Made by a program: the position numbers and the translations under genes. DNA of 64,000 bases from Heterohyrax brucei (Eukaryota; Chordata; Mammalia; Hyracoidea; Procaviidae). The notes beneath the pieces were generated by a model. That model was not told where the DNA came from, searched no databases, and saw only the letters and a list, made by a program, of their open reading frames with translations. Positions 34,401 to 44,745 of this stretch are shown one piece after another. The DNA lies in contig CM053158.1 in NCBI GenBank assembly GCA_028571685.1, forward strand, positions 58,496,001 to 58,560,000. Reading direction: 5' to 3'. Every line of letters begins with the position of its first letter. Position 1 is the stretch's first letter.

Positions 34401-35574
34401 TTCTCAAGTGTTTGAAGATTTAGTTCTTTTAATGTTGGGGGATTGGGTTAAGGGATCAGGAAAAAGACTCAGTGAGCAGACAAACCTGGGCAAAACCTGA
34501 GCTGTTCTCTGTAGAGGTGTCTGTTGTGTGTTCTGCTAACTGTGGGCTGCACCGTTATCTTTCAGCAGATTACTTGAAAGCGTATCTATTGCAGGGCTCA
34601 ATTGTTCCATGATCTGCTCACCCTTTGTGCAAGAACAGGGAAAATTTGTGTTATGACAATGGCTGACAAAATGTTTAATGAAAGCCACAGTTGGCAGTAA
34701 CTAAATTCCCTGAGGTTTCTTTCCTCTCCTCTTCGCTACTGAAAGATGCAGAAATGCTTTTCACAGCATCTGCTCTGCTGACAGATAAATTGTTTTGACG
34801 GGAGAATCTGAAACCTTCAACTGAAGAGAAATTCAGACGTTGGGTCTGGTGAAGGGTAGTCGTGTTTGTAGAAATGCACGAGATGCTTTGGGCTTGTGTG
34901 TGCGTCAGCTGCCACCTGAAAGCAAGGCCTCCTTAAGGCATTTTCACTGATTCACCTATTGGTGGTTCATGGGATCTCAGCTGAGAATTCACACACCTTT
35001 GCAGAGCTCGTAGAATCATTGCAAAATGAGGATTACGAGTACACGTGGCTGTCAAAGAGTGAAAAAAAAAACTTTGTTAAAAAAAGTCACTGGAAGTTGG
35101 TTTTCCTGAAATGGGCAAATAAGAAAGTGTTTCTGAGAATTTTATTTTGGTTTATATTAATGTGTAGTGAATAGGTATTTATAGAAACAATATAGTAACT
35201 ATTTTCCCTGTTTGCTGATAGAAGTCACTGAGGCACAGCAGCCTGTCCTGAGTCATGCGACTTGATTTCTCATACTTAAAAGTTAGGGTAGCTCTGTGTC
35301 CAGATGTTGAAATTGTTCCAAGGGACCTGAGTTTCAGCCCCTGCCTTCTCTTTATGTCACTGGTATATGCTCAGAAAGAGAAATTGTGCTTTATCAGCAG
35401 TCTGCTGGCTGTCATTTGTTTATACTTTGCTTGTCTGACTCATCGTAAGTAGAAAAGTCACTGCATTCAGACTGACTCAGTGAAAATTTAAATTTCCATT
35501 CAAAAGTGTCTTTATTTTCTATGCTGTTTGTTGGAATTTCAATATTAAGTTCTGCTACTGATTATGGAAGACAC
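34401..35574. other. Unique intronic sequence
   Basis: No gene supported. The 71-residue frame at 34959-35174 is lysine-rich, AT-rich and without splice signals. Confidence 0.4.
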
Positions 35575-35756
35575 TGTCTCAAGTACCACTTGACTGCAAC
35601 TCATGGAGTAGAACTGCTCCGTAAGGTTTTCAGTGGCTGGTTCAGAAATAGACCACCAGGACTGTCTTTTGAGGCAACCTTGGACCTTGGATGGGCTTGA
35701 ACTTCAGACTTTGGGTTAGCAGATGAGTATGTTAATCTTTTGCACTACCAGGTCCT
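35575..35756 (-). mobile_element. AfroSINE (long body variant)
   Basis: Antisense: ACTTGACTGCAACTCATGGA, GCTCCGTAAGGTTTTCAGTG, AAATAGACCACCAGGACTGT and CTTTGGGTTAGCAGATGAGT. Same variant as 9666-9870. Confidence 0.88.
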
Positions 35757-37445
35757 TTTCCTCAGTTAGTTGTATCTAAAAAGAAGAATTTGTACACAGC
35801 TTTTTTTTTTTTTTAATTTAAATAAATTTCATTTGACCTTTAGAGGAAAGACTAACCAAAGGGTGTTGTGATTTAAAACGATTTTATTCTAATACCTGGT
35901 TGCTGAAGTGATACAGACACTTGTCGAAATGGGAAATGAGGAAAGTGCTTTCATTCCAGATGGTTCAAAATGGGGCCACCAGTTTAATTGCCTGAAAACT
36001 TTCTGGCCTCAGGAGTCAGTGGTACACAGCAGAGGTTGAAAGTTGGCAATACTCAGGCCAAGTGTGACCTGCAGATATGTTTTGTTTAGCCTTTCCAAGG
36101 TTACTTTTAAAAAAAAAAAGTAATTGAAAAGATTTTATTTAAGAATCCAGGTGAGCTTCACTTGAAAAAGGAGAAGATTGATCTATGCTGGCGCTTGTTT
36201 CTGCAGGCTGCCTCTTTGAGCAGCAGGCAGGCATATGGGGGTAGGTAGGTACCATTGTGGTGCTTGGATTCCATACCTGGCAGGGTCCCCATCCATATGA
36301 CTTGCTTGCCCCTCTTGCTTTGTGGTTTCTGTTTCTTTAGTGTCTCTTCCAGCTCAAAGACTGCTGTTGCCTGTGCTAATATAAAAGCTGCAGTCATTGT
36401 GAACTCATAGTATCTTTAGACACAGGAAGGAGTATTCCCCCTTCCCTTTTTTTAGGAATGATAATGTGCTAAAACAGAGGAAGAAGATTTCAGTCTGTCT
36501 CTCTACCTGTGGATTTTCCTTCCCCTGTCTAGGCTGTTGATTTCTAAGCACATTCATTAATAAATACCCCAAGCACTGACAAGCTCACACTTGACTTCAG
36601 TCTGTGGTTTAAAAAATCACTACCTTCAATCTTTATAGTAATATAATCTCTGGACAAATTGCGTTTAATCCAGGTTGTTCTGTGAACACCGAGATACCAT
36701 TTATTTCCAGTATAGCTTGACTCAAGATTAATGAGTGTCTGAGTTCACAGTGAAATGGCTATCAGCTCTAGGCTGGTATTAATTTAAATGTCTCTGGAGT
36801 GACTTAAAGAGACAGTTACCACTTACATGACACTGTGCCCTTTTAGAGACAGACTTTAACCTCATGATTAGTAATTTTGTTAATCGACAGTAGGGTACAA
36901 TGGAATTAATAGCTGAGATGAAAGATGTTACCTCTTCACAAGCACAGGGCCGGGCGTACTTTGGGGGCAAAGAGCAGCATGCTGTGTACAGTAAGTAGTT
37001 GGGCCTGTTTGGATTAAACACTTGTGAATTCTGTTCCCGAGTCAGCTGGTGTGGGTTGCCAAGCGTGAGCAAAGAAACTCAGCTGTGTAGACATTGCCCG
37101 GCTTGCTTCTAGTCTGCCTCCGAGGGTCTAGTTGAGTGAGGATGGGAGAGACAATCGCTGTTATCTTCAGAATGCTGTTCGCATGTAGACAGATGCTGTC
37201 ACCTTAGAAGGCTGCTCACAGGTGAGGCCTTTTCTGCCTGTGGCTGGGGAATACTGACATGAATTTCAAGTGACTGGCTCCTCTCTTCTTGTGATCATCG
37301 TTCCCCATATTGATTCATTGATGGTAGAAATGCAGCATTCATAAATATGTTTACAATTCAGTCTTCTAGTGTTCACTTTCTAAACAGGCATGTGAATTTT
37401 GACTGTACATACAAGCAGTTTTTAGTCTTTAAGCTCTTGTTTAGA
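35757..37445. other. Unique intronic sequence
   Basis: About 1.7 kb with T- and A-runs near 35801 and 36110. No exon, RNA gene or family recognised. Confidence 0.4.
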
Positions 37446-37850
37446 CCAGAGTTTCCCAACCTCCAAATGCCACTATTGACAATTAGAAAAACAAAAAACA
37501 AACCCATTGCCATTGAGTCGATGCTGACTCATAGTGACCTTATCGGACGGAGCAGAACTGCCCCACAGAGCTTCTGAGGAGCACCTGGTGGGCTTGAACT
37601 GCTGACCTTTTGGCTAGCAGCCGTGGCTCTTAACTACTATGCTACCAGCATTTCCACTACTGACATTTAGGGCTGGATAATTCTTTGTGGTGGGGTCTGT
37701 CCTCCTGTGCAGTAGGATGTTTAGTAGCGTGTTTGGACTCTGCCCACTGGATGCCATTAATACACTGTCCCTCTGTCCCCAACACAGTTGTGACAACCAA
37801 AAAGAAATATCTCCAGACATCACCATGTATCCCTTGAGCACCATTGGTTT
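37446..37850 (+). mobile_element. Old MER-type DNA element, split by an AfroSINE
   Basis: CAGAGTTTCCCAACCTCCAA, then after the SINE CTGACATTTAGGGCTGGATA then ATTCTTTGTGGTGGGGTCTG, then TGTGACAACCAAAAAGAAAT and TCTCCAGACATCACC. This matches a common mammalian hAT-type non-autonomous repeat in sense. The family name is not certain. Confidence 0.65.
37485..37654 (-). mobile_element. AfroSINE inside MER-type element
   Basis: Antisense, starting with an A-rich stretch: CCATTGAGTCGATGCTGACT, AGAACTGCCCCACAGAGCTT, TGACCTTTTGGCTAGCAGCC. CCACTATTGACA before and CCACTACTGACA after look like a 12-base target-site duplication with one mismatch. Confidence 0.93.
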
Positions 37851-37875
37851 GATACTTGGCTATTACTTGATGTTA

Positions 37876-38765
37876 TTTGAGGCTTTGTCGTTGTTAGGTT
37901 CCAACTCATAGTGGCCCCACAACAGAAGAAAACACTGCCTTGTGCTCACCCATCCTTAAAATTGTTTCTGTGTTTGGGCTCATTGTTACAGTCACTGTGT
38001 TAGTTTTCACCAATGCTCTACTTAACCAAGTGTGATGTCCTGCTCCTTCTTCAGGGACTGTTTCCTCCTGATAGCATGTCCAAAGTAAGTACGTCTAAGA
38101 CAGATTGTTCCTCTGGCATCTGTGCTATATTCAGTATTCTTCACCAGCACCATAATTCAAATGTATCAGTTTTTCCTCGAATGGCTTTATTCATTGTCCA
38201 GCTTTTACAGGAATGTAAACAATTGAAAATACTATGTTTTAGATTAGGTGCATCTTAGTCCGTAAAGTGACATTGTTGCTTTTAAACTTTAAAGAAGTGT
38301 CTCACAGCAGTATTTGCCCAGTGCAGTATGTTTTATTTCCTGACTGCAGCTTCTGTGGGTGTTGATGTGACAGGGTATTGCAGGTTGTTAATTAGTCTTC
38401 CTCCAGTTGTGATGCCACGTTCTTCTTTATATAGTCAACAAGCTTGGGATTATTTGATCCCATACAGACTGAAAAAGTATGAGGAGGCACACTTTTCTGG
38501 ACTTGAAACCATGTAGTACCCCTTTGTTTTGTTTGAACAATTGCCTCTTGATCTATGTACAGGTTTTGCATGTGCATAATTAAGTGTTCTGGAATTCCGG
38601 TTCTTCCAAGTGTTATCATAATCCATTAGGATTCCCACACTTGAATGCATCTGCATAGTCTATAAAACATAGGCCAACAAGTTTCTGGTATTCTGTGTGT
38701 TCAGCCAAGATCTCTGTCTGACATCAGCAGTGAATCCCTTGTTCCGTATCTTCCCCTGAATCCAG
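37876..38765 (-). mobile_element. RTE (BovB-like) LINE, 3' half
   Basis: Plus strand begins GTCGTTGTTAGGTTCCAACT (complement of the RTE tail) and runs back through the 3' UTR into the reverse transcriptase region. On the minus strand near 38620-38470 it reads GIPEHLIMHMQNLYIDQEA and then WFQVQK. That is the thumb-proximal RT stretch of RTE-clade elements. Frameshifts and deletions make it non-functional. It ends in the region upstream of the RT palm motif. Confidence 0.85.
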
Positions 38766-39184
38766 CTTGAATTTGATTCCTTAGTAAAACATTAATATAA
38801 AAAAAATGCCATTAAGGATAGCCTTGGACTTGATATGTTTCGAAGTGTGCAGACTGGAACACTAATGTAAGTAAAACACTGGCTAACCTTAGAATTTCTT
38901 TACAAGTTCAAAGTGGTGAAATGGTATTGATTGAAATCCATTTTGGTTTAGCCAGTTTAAGGTGATTGGAGATTTTCACAGTGTTGCTTTGAATGACTGG
39001 TTTATGGATGTAACTAGACAGGGGATACATCTGTAAATCTCACATCAATACTGTTACTTAAAATAACATGAGACAGAGAAAGTTGTGAGAGAGAGGACTT
39101 GGATTTATTTGAGGAAGGCAGGGAAGATTCCTGAAGCTTGAGTAAAATGCCAAGTGTTGATTCGATTTTTTTCTCTTTTACCAG
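38766..39184. other. LRIG1: Unique intronic sequence upstream of exon 2
   Basis: No repeat recognised. It contains the branch region and pyrimidine tract that precede exon 2. Confidence 0.45.
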
Positions 39185-39256
39185 AAACCTGAGTTACAAC
39201 AAACTTTCAGAAGTTGACCCTGCTGATTTTGAGAACTTGCCGGATCTGCAGGAAGT
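39185..39256 (+). CDS. LRIG1: LRIG1 exon 2: leucine-rich repeat coding exon
   Basis: This 72-base exon encodes one leucine-rich repeat of the extracellular domain of LRIG1, a single-pass membrane protein that restrains ErbB, MET and RET receptors. The frame, opened by one base completing the previous codon, reads NLSYNKLSEVDPADF and then ENLPDLQEV. This fits the LRR pattern LxLxxNxLxxIxxxxFxxLxxL. The acceptor is a strong pyrimidine tract plus CCAG, and the donor is a consensus GTAAGT at 39257. The exon ends in phase 2 and its last two bases (GT) join the G of the next exon to give Val. Exactly 72 bases is the classic LRR exon size. From memory, human LRIG1 differs at about four residues here. 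LRIG2 and LRIG3 match less well, especially when the next exon is considered. Confidence 0.9.
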
Positions 39257-39984
39257 GTAAGTGCCTCCCTCAGCCTCTGGGATGTGGGGTATGGAGAGTT
39301 CTTTAGGAAGAGCTTCTGGCATTGGATCACTAGAGCAGCAGTGAAACGTGTTGGAAGCAGCACTCTGTGTGGAGTGTCAGTAACAAATCTTAACACATCC
39401 TTCCTCACTCCTTTACTGCAGCCTGTTGTTCTTCCTAGGCAGGCCATGAAGATCATGTAACAGCTCAGCTGGTATCAAGTTACTGAGACGTCCCAGGTAC
39501 AGGTGGGTGTACAGGAGAAGCCTTCCCCTCCTGGGACCGATGGGAGGCTGTTCAGCAGTGGCAGATGATGGAAGTCCACCCACGAGACAAAAGTGTCCGA
39601 GACTGGACAATGGAGGCTTACCTTGACCTTCCTGCCTCTAGACAGAGCTAGCCATTACTGTTTTCTGCCTTTTGTAGTGTCCTTTAAAGGATCTTTTCTT
39701 TGTTTTCATGTAATGAACCTCCAAGTTGGAAGTGTCCTTGGAATCACTTTGTGCCAAAGGGTCAACAGGCTGTAGAGATGGGGGACAGAGATCTGAAAAG
39801 AATCCTGCAGGATGACAAACTCAGTCCATCAAGCAGGCAGTCAGATTCATAACTTGGTGTTTTCACCACTCTAAGCTGTCTTTAGTGCTGGTGGTTAGGA
39901 GTATTCAGCTTCTCTGTGTTAGATTTTAATGCATACTGATTTCCTTTAGAACTGAACAAAATGAAACTTAGGGTATTTCATGTG

Positions 39985-40110
39985 GCATCATTGTAACTCC
40001 CATTTTAATGTTTATTTGAGTGCCAAGCACTGCCGTAGGTACTGGGGATACAGTGAACAAGACAGGCAGATAGGGCTGAGACAAACAGGGGAGTGAGATA
40101 CTGGCCACAA
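39985..40110 (-). mobile_element. L2-like fragment
   Basis: TTGAGTGCCAAGCACTGCCG, then TAGGTACTGGGGATACAGTG then AACAAGACAGGCAGA is the typical complement of an L2 3' region. Confidence 0.55.
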
Positions 40111-40246
40111 GTGCAAAACTTACAACACATGTTTTAGTGAAGTGTTAAATCAAAATTAATGCAAAAAATCCTGTGATGAGTAAAATAACAAATTTAAAGA
40201 AGACTGAGTATTGACTGATTCTTGCTTTTGCTTCAGGCTTCAGTAT

Positions 40247-40345
40247 GGCTTTCTTCAGTTTCAGTTTGATCTTGCATGTGAGCAGTTGATGGTTTGTGCC
40301 ACAGCCAGCGCCTGGCCTTGTTCTGACTAGGTCATGTTTAGCTTT
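40247..40345 (-). mobile_element. RTE endonuclease-region fragment, inverted
   Basis: GGCTTTCTTCAGTTTCAGTT, then TGCATGTGAGCAGTTGATGG, then CGCCTGGCCTTGTTCTGACT is the complement of the RTE stretch lying just 5' of the piece that starts, in sense, at 41351. The two pieces face opposite ways across the DNA transposon. This fits a 5'-inverted (twin-primed) RTE insertion. Confidence 0.7.
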
Positions 40346-40369
40346 TCTGATTGTAGCATAGCTATCCGT

Positions 40370-41350
40370 TAGGGTGTCCTACCTTTGAACTTGAATAAAA
40401 AAGGTTGTGTAAATGATACAGTTTTAATTGTTTTCTTATTTTGAAATACATTTAATGGCATTAACCCACTGCTGTCAAGTTGGGTCCAAGCCATAGCAAC
40501 CCTCAGAGTAGAACTGCCCACCCCATAGAGTTTCCAAGGAGTACCTGGTGGATTGATGGCATTATATGTGAAAAAGGACTTCAGGTAAATGGCCTCTGTG
40601 GCACCTTCAAAATGGGGACCCAAAATAATCAGTTCTCATAGCCTGACATCTTTCACCATTGACAATCACAATCTCTCCTCATTTGTCTTGGAAAAAATAA
40701 GGGCCAGTGATTCCACTGGATCCACACTAAAGAGTAACTTTCTGGGGGATGAACTGGACATTCTTGAATGTCCTTTGTATTCTGATCACTCCAAATGTGA
40801 CAGTTCTGTTTGTTCATAAAGCCATTCATCCAAAAAGGGGCCTCATAGCTGAAGATGGTTTTCTGGCCAGAAGTAGGGTAAACTTCAAATTGCCCCAGAG
40901 CCCAATCAACAAATATACAATGCAATCTGTGGTCACTGGACTTCAGATCTTGAGTTAAAACAATTTGTAAGGGTAAAGTTTCAAGTCCAGAAGCAAAATC
41001 CACCAAACTGTAGTGTATGAAAGGCCCAGTTCTTGTACTCTGTGAGACTGGGATGGATTCTCATGTACATTCTGATGAATGGTGGGAATGTTTTCATTGG
41101 AACGTGCAGTTTGTTGGCACACAGGCATCTGATTGGCAGCAGACCCAGTTATCTCAAATTTTTTGATTAAATGTTGAATTCAGAATGTTTGGTAAAAGAA
41201 ACACCCATTTTGATAATAAACTTTAATAATTTCAAAATGTTGTGGAATCATGTAACTATTCATGGCTGATTGTCAAGACTAATCAAAAAAAGCGGTAAAT
41301 ATGGCTTCACAGATCCCACCACTGTGAGCTGTCAGCAATAGGACATCCTA
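40370..41350 (-). mobile_element. Tc1/mariner-superfamily DNA transposon, internally deleted
   Basis: Ends are inverted repeats flanked by TA: left TAGGGTGTCCTAC (from 40370), right (complement) TAGGATGTCCTAT (from 41350). The minus strand holds a broken transposase. VYYQNG (near 41220) is followed by ELGLSYTTVWWIL (helix-turn-helix area, near 41020), then SYEAPFWMNGFMNKQNCHIW (40790-40855, first catalytic Asp apparently replaced by Tyr), VNGERCQAM (near 40655) and a C-terminus HRGHLPEVLFHI (40564-40600). Roughly the second and third catalytic parts are deleted. The FWMNGxxNKQN block, the RGGHLPEVxFH-type end and the GGGTGTCC ends recall a transposase group common in insects, unlike the Tigger, Hsmar or Tc2 types of mammals. 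It lies between RTE pieces and is itself split by an AfroSINE at 40464-40555. Confidence 0.75.
40464..40555 (-). mobile_element. AfroSINE, 5'-truncated, with target-site duplication
   Basis: Antisense tail and body only (CTGTCAAGTTGGGTCCAAGC, AGAACTGCCCACCCCATAGA, AGGAGTACCTGGTGGATTG). The tRNA-like head is absent. ATGGCATTA at 40455-40463 and again at 40556-40564 is a perfect 9-base duplication, so the truncation arose at insertion. Confidence 0.92.
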
Positions 41351-41652
41351 ATTGGAAGACCGTTTATGACCTTCAGAAAACCCCACCCAAGTTTAGAGAC
41401 CATCTCAAGAACAGATTTGAGGTGTTGAACACTAATGACTGACGATTAGAGAAGTTGTAGAATAACATCAGTGCCATTAAAAATATGGGACAGAAAGAAA
41501 ACAGCAAATTAGATGTCAGAGGATACTCTGCCACTTAGCTTGAACGTTGAGTAGCTCAAATAAAAGGAAGAAATGACGGTGTAAAACAGCTGAACAGAAG
41601 ATTTGAAAGGGCAGCTTGAGAAGACAAAGTATTATAATAATGACATACGCAT

Positions 41653-41690
41653 TGATGAGTCGGATCTGACCCGACGGCACTTGGCTTGGC
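41653..41690 (+). repeat. Micro-insertion related to the RTE/AfroSINE tail
   Basis: TGATGAGTCGGATCTGACCC, then GACGGCACTTGGCTTGG interrupts the RTE where the reading should pass from ATGACAT-GTGC straight to AGAG-TGGGAG. TGACATACGCAT (41641-41652) and TGACTATGCAT (41691-41701) look like a diverged target duplication. Confidence 0.68.
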
Positions 41691-42662
41691 TGACTATGCA
41701 TAGAGTGGGAGATAGAAAACCAAAAGGGAAGAACACACTGTGCAGTTTTCAAGCTGAAAGAACTGAAGGGAAAAATTCTAGCCTCAAGTTGTAATAGTGA
41801 AGGATTCTATAGGGAAAATATTAAATGATTCAGGAAACATCAAGAGAAGATGGAGGGAATACACAGAATCATTACACCAAAAACAATGGTCAGCATTCAC
41901 CCATTTCAAGAGGTAGCATATGATCAGGAATCTGGTACTGAAGGAAGAAGTCAAAGCTGCGTTGAAGGCATTGGCCAAAAACAAGGCTTCAGGAATTGCT
42001 GGAATATCAATTGAGATGTTTCAGCAAATGGATGCAGCACTGGAAGTGCTCATTCATCTATGCCAAGAAATGTGGAAGAACAGCTTTCTAGCCAGTCATC
42101 TGGAAGAGAGTCATATTCCCAAGAAAGGTGATCAAATTGAATGTGGAAATTATCAAGCAGTATCACATCACATGCAAGTATGATTTTGCTCAAGATCATT
42201 CAGAAGCAGCTGCAGCAGTGTATTGACAGGAAACTTCCAGTAAGTCAGGCCAGGTTGAGAAGAGGATATGAAACCAGGGATATCATTGGCGATGTCAGAC
42301 AGATTTTGGCTGAAAGCAGAGAATACCAGAAAGATGTTTACCTGTGTTTCATTAACTGTCCAAAGCCATTTGACTGTGTGAATTGTAACAAATTATGGAT
42401 AACACTGGAAAATTGGAATTCCAGAACACTTAACTTGTGCTCATGAAGAATCTGTGCATGTGTCACAAGGCAGTTGGTTGAACAGAACCAGCAGCCACTG
42501 CATGGTTTAAAGTCAGGAAAGGTGTGTATCATGGTTGTATCTTTTCTCCGTATCTATTCAGTCTGTGTGTTAAGCACATAATCCAAGAAGTGGAATTGGA
42601 GAAAGACTGGTTTAACAGCCTGTGTAATGCACATGACACAAGCCTTGCATAGTCAAAGTGAA

Positions 42663-43080
42663 GAGAACTTGAAACGCTGTTGAAGATCCAAGACCACAGC
42701 CTTCAGTGTGGATTACACCTCAACATCAAGAAAACAAAAGTCATTGCAACTAGACCCATAAGCACATCATGATAAGTGGACAAAAGCGTTGTGGTTGTCA
42801 AGGATTTCGTTTTACTTTTATCCTCAGTCAACACCCATGGAAAGCAGCAGTCAAATGAAAAGACTGGGGACTCTTTTGGGATTTGAAACACTTACTGATG
42901 AAGATCGAAGACCACAGCCTTCAGTATGAATTGCACCTCAATATTCAGGAAACAAAAATCCTTATAACTGGACCAGTAAGTAGTGTCATGATAGAGGAGT
43001 AAAGGATTATGGTTGTCAAGGATTTCATTTTGCTTGGTTCCACAATCAGTGCCCATGGAAGCAGCTGTCAAAATCAAACA
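42663..43080 (+). repeat. Tandem duplication inside the RTE
   Basis: GATCCAAGACCACAGCCTTC (about 42684) recurs as GATCGAAGACCACAGCCTTC (about 42902). Both are followed by AGTRTGRATTRCACCTCAAY and, further on, GTTGTCAAGGATTTC. The period is about 218 bases. The RTE consensus has this block once. Confidence 0.85.
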
Positions 43081-43598
43081 ACACATTGCATTGGGAAAAT
43101 CTGCTGCAAAGGACTTCTTTAAAATATTGAAAAGTAAAGATGTCACCGTGAAGACTAAAGTGTGCCTGACCCAAGGCATGGTATTTTCAGTTGTATCATA
43201 TGCATGCAAAAGCTGGACAAAGAATGAGAAAGGCAGAAGAAGAACTTGGAGCCTTTGAATTGTGATGTTGGAGAAGAATATTGAATATACCATGGGCTGC
43301 CAAAGAACAAATAGATCTGTCTTGGAAATACAACCAGAGTGTTCTTAGAAACAAGAATGGTTAAGGCACCATTTTTCATGCTGTGGACATGTTGTCAGGA
43401 GGGATGAATCCCTGGCGAAGGATATCATAGTTGGCCAAGTAGAAAATAAGCAAATAAAAAGAGGAAGATCCTTACGAAGAAGAGGGATTGACACCGTGGC
43501 TGCAACAGTGGTCTAGAGCGTAGTGATGGGCATGGTGCAGGACCAAGACCAGACAGCGTTCCTTTCTGTTGTATATGGGGTTACATGTCACCACTGCC

Positions 43599-43961
43599 AG
43601 TCCTGTCTTTACATGAATTTTTTTTTTTTAGTTTGCTCTTCTTGGATTTTAGTTTTTTTTAGAAAAATTGGATTCACGTATTGCTTGAATTAGGTACTCA
43701 GTTTTTTTAGCAGCCCCTTAAACTGTTGGTACCCCTGCTGCACATGCACCTCCTGGCCCATGCCTATCCCTGAAGACAGGTTTCTCCTCAGAGCTCACAT
43801 TAAGATAGGAGAGAACATGCACAGAACAAGAAAACCATCAAGACAGGTTTAAGTGTTGGGGTAAAGCTGAGCGGGGTATTGTGAGGAACTTTTCTTTGTT
43901 TCTGTTTGTTTGTAAATTTTGCCAGGGGTGGTACATGAGCCCCAGCAGTCAGGAAGGTGAT
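43599..43961. other. Unique intronic sequence
   Basis: T-rich stretch at 43620, otherwise nothing recognised. Confidence 0.4.
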
Positions 43962-44129
43962 CAAAACAAACAAAAAAACCAAACCCAGTGCCACTGAGTC
44001 GACAGCAACTCACAATGACCCTGTAGGACTGGGTAGAACTGTCCCATAGAGATTCCAGGGAGCTATCTGGCAGACGTGAACTGCCAACCTCTTGGTTAGC
44101 GCCATAGCACTTACACCACCCAGGTTTCA
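43962..44129 (-). mobile_element. AfroSINE
   Basis: A-rich start, then CCACTGAGTCGACAGCAACT, AGAACTGTCCCATAGAGATT, CAACCTCTTGGTTAGCGCCA and ACCACCCAGGTTTC. Full length. Confidence 0.94.
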
Positions 44130-44529
44130 GCTGTGGCCAGAAGATTCCAAAGGCAAGGGCCTCAAGGAGGGCCCAGAAGCAGGGCCTGGGCATGTCGGCT
44201 GAATGAATTGTGAGGGCTGGGGCTGTGACCAGGGTCAGGATCCTCTAGGGCCACAGTCAACTAGTGTTTTAGCTGTCTGAGTTAGTGCAGAGCTGCTGTG
44301 GATGCATAGTCGGTGCTCCAGTGAACATTCGTAGTGGTGTTGTCTCTTACTTCCTTGTTCCACCAATAGACTTGTAACTGTCACTTTGCTTGGTTCTGTT
44401 GACTTCCAGCCTTTAATTCTCTTCTGCTTGGTGCCTGTTGGAGTTTAGGCTCCGTCCAGATAGTAGTGTGGAGAGCACTGAATTCTACTTGTCCCTGGGG
44501 ACACTGATTGTGAGAGTTTTTTGTTTTGT

Positions 44530-44745
44530 TTTGTTTTTGCATAATAATAGCTGCAGCAGTATACTAAACTGTTTGCGATATTACTTCGTTTAATCCTCTG
44601 TCAGCTCTCTGATATATGTCATCACTACCTTTCATCTCACAGAGGAGGAACCTGAAGCTTCAAGAGAGGTTCACAGAAAACTCGTGCAGTGTCAAGTGGG
44701 AGACTTGAGAGTTGGGCTGAAATCTGCTGTTTCAAAACCTTTCTG
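44530..44745 (-). mobile_element. MIR element
   Basis: CACAGAGGAGGAACCTGAAG, then CTTCAAGAGAGGTTCACAGA is the typical complement of the MIR core (gaggaaactgaggctcagagagg-like). Confidence 0.55.

Larger units (their letters stand above)
1..39184 (+). other. LRIG1: LRIG1 intron 1 (3' part)
   Basis: Everything upstream of the first recognised exon. It ends in a pyrimidine-rich tract and TTTTACCAG at 39176-39184. No GC-rich first exon, signal-peptide reading frame or CpG-dense promoter was seen, so exon 1 should lie outside the window to the left. That the intron belongs to LRIG1 is inferred from the two exons downstream. Its content is interspersed repeats and unremarkable unique sequence. Confidence 0.8.
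41351..43598 (+). mobile_element. RTE (BovB-like) LINE, endonuclease end to 3' UTR, inactive
   Basis: Starts within sequence matching the RTE region after the endonuclease (TTTAGAGACCATCTCAAGAA at 41391). It continues through the linker and reverse transcriptase. Recognisable translated stretches are EVKAALKALAKNKASGIAGI (41945-42010), IPKKGDQIECGNYQAV (42115-42165), YLCFINCPKPFDCVN (palm motif A area, 42340-42382), KVCLTQGMVFSVVSYACKSW (43158-43217) and ILNIPWAAKEQ (43281-43315). Numerous stops and frameshifts. It carries a tandem duplication (42663-43080) and a micro-insertion (41653-41690). The tail sequence is lost after 43598. Confidence 0.9.

Noticed and set aside
40653..41006. Minus-strand frame that could be called a host gene
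   Set aside because: Flanked by inverted ends, broken before and after, and its motif belongs to a transposase. It is treated as part of the DNA transposon.
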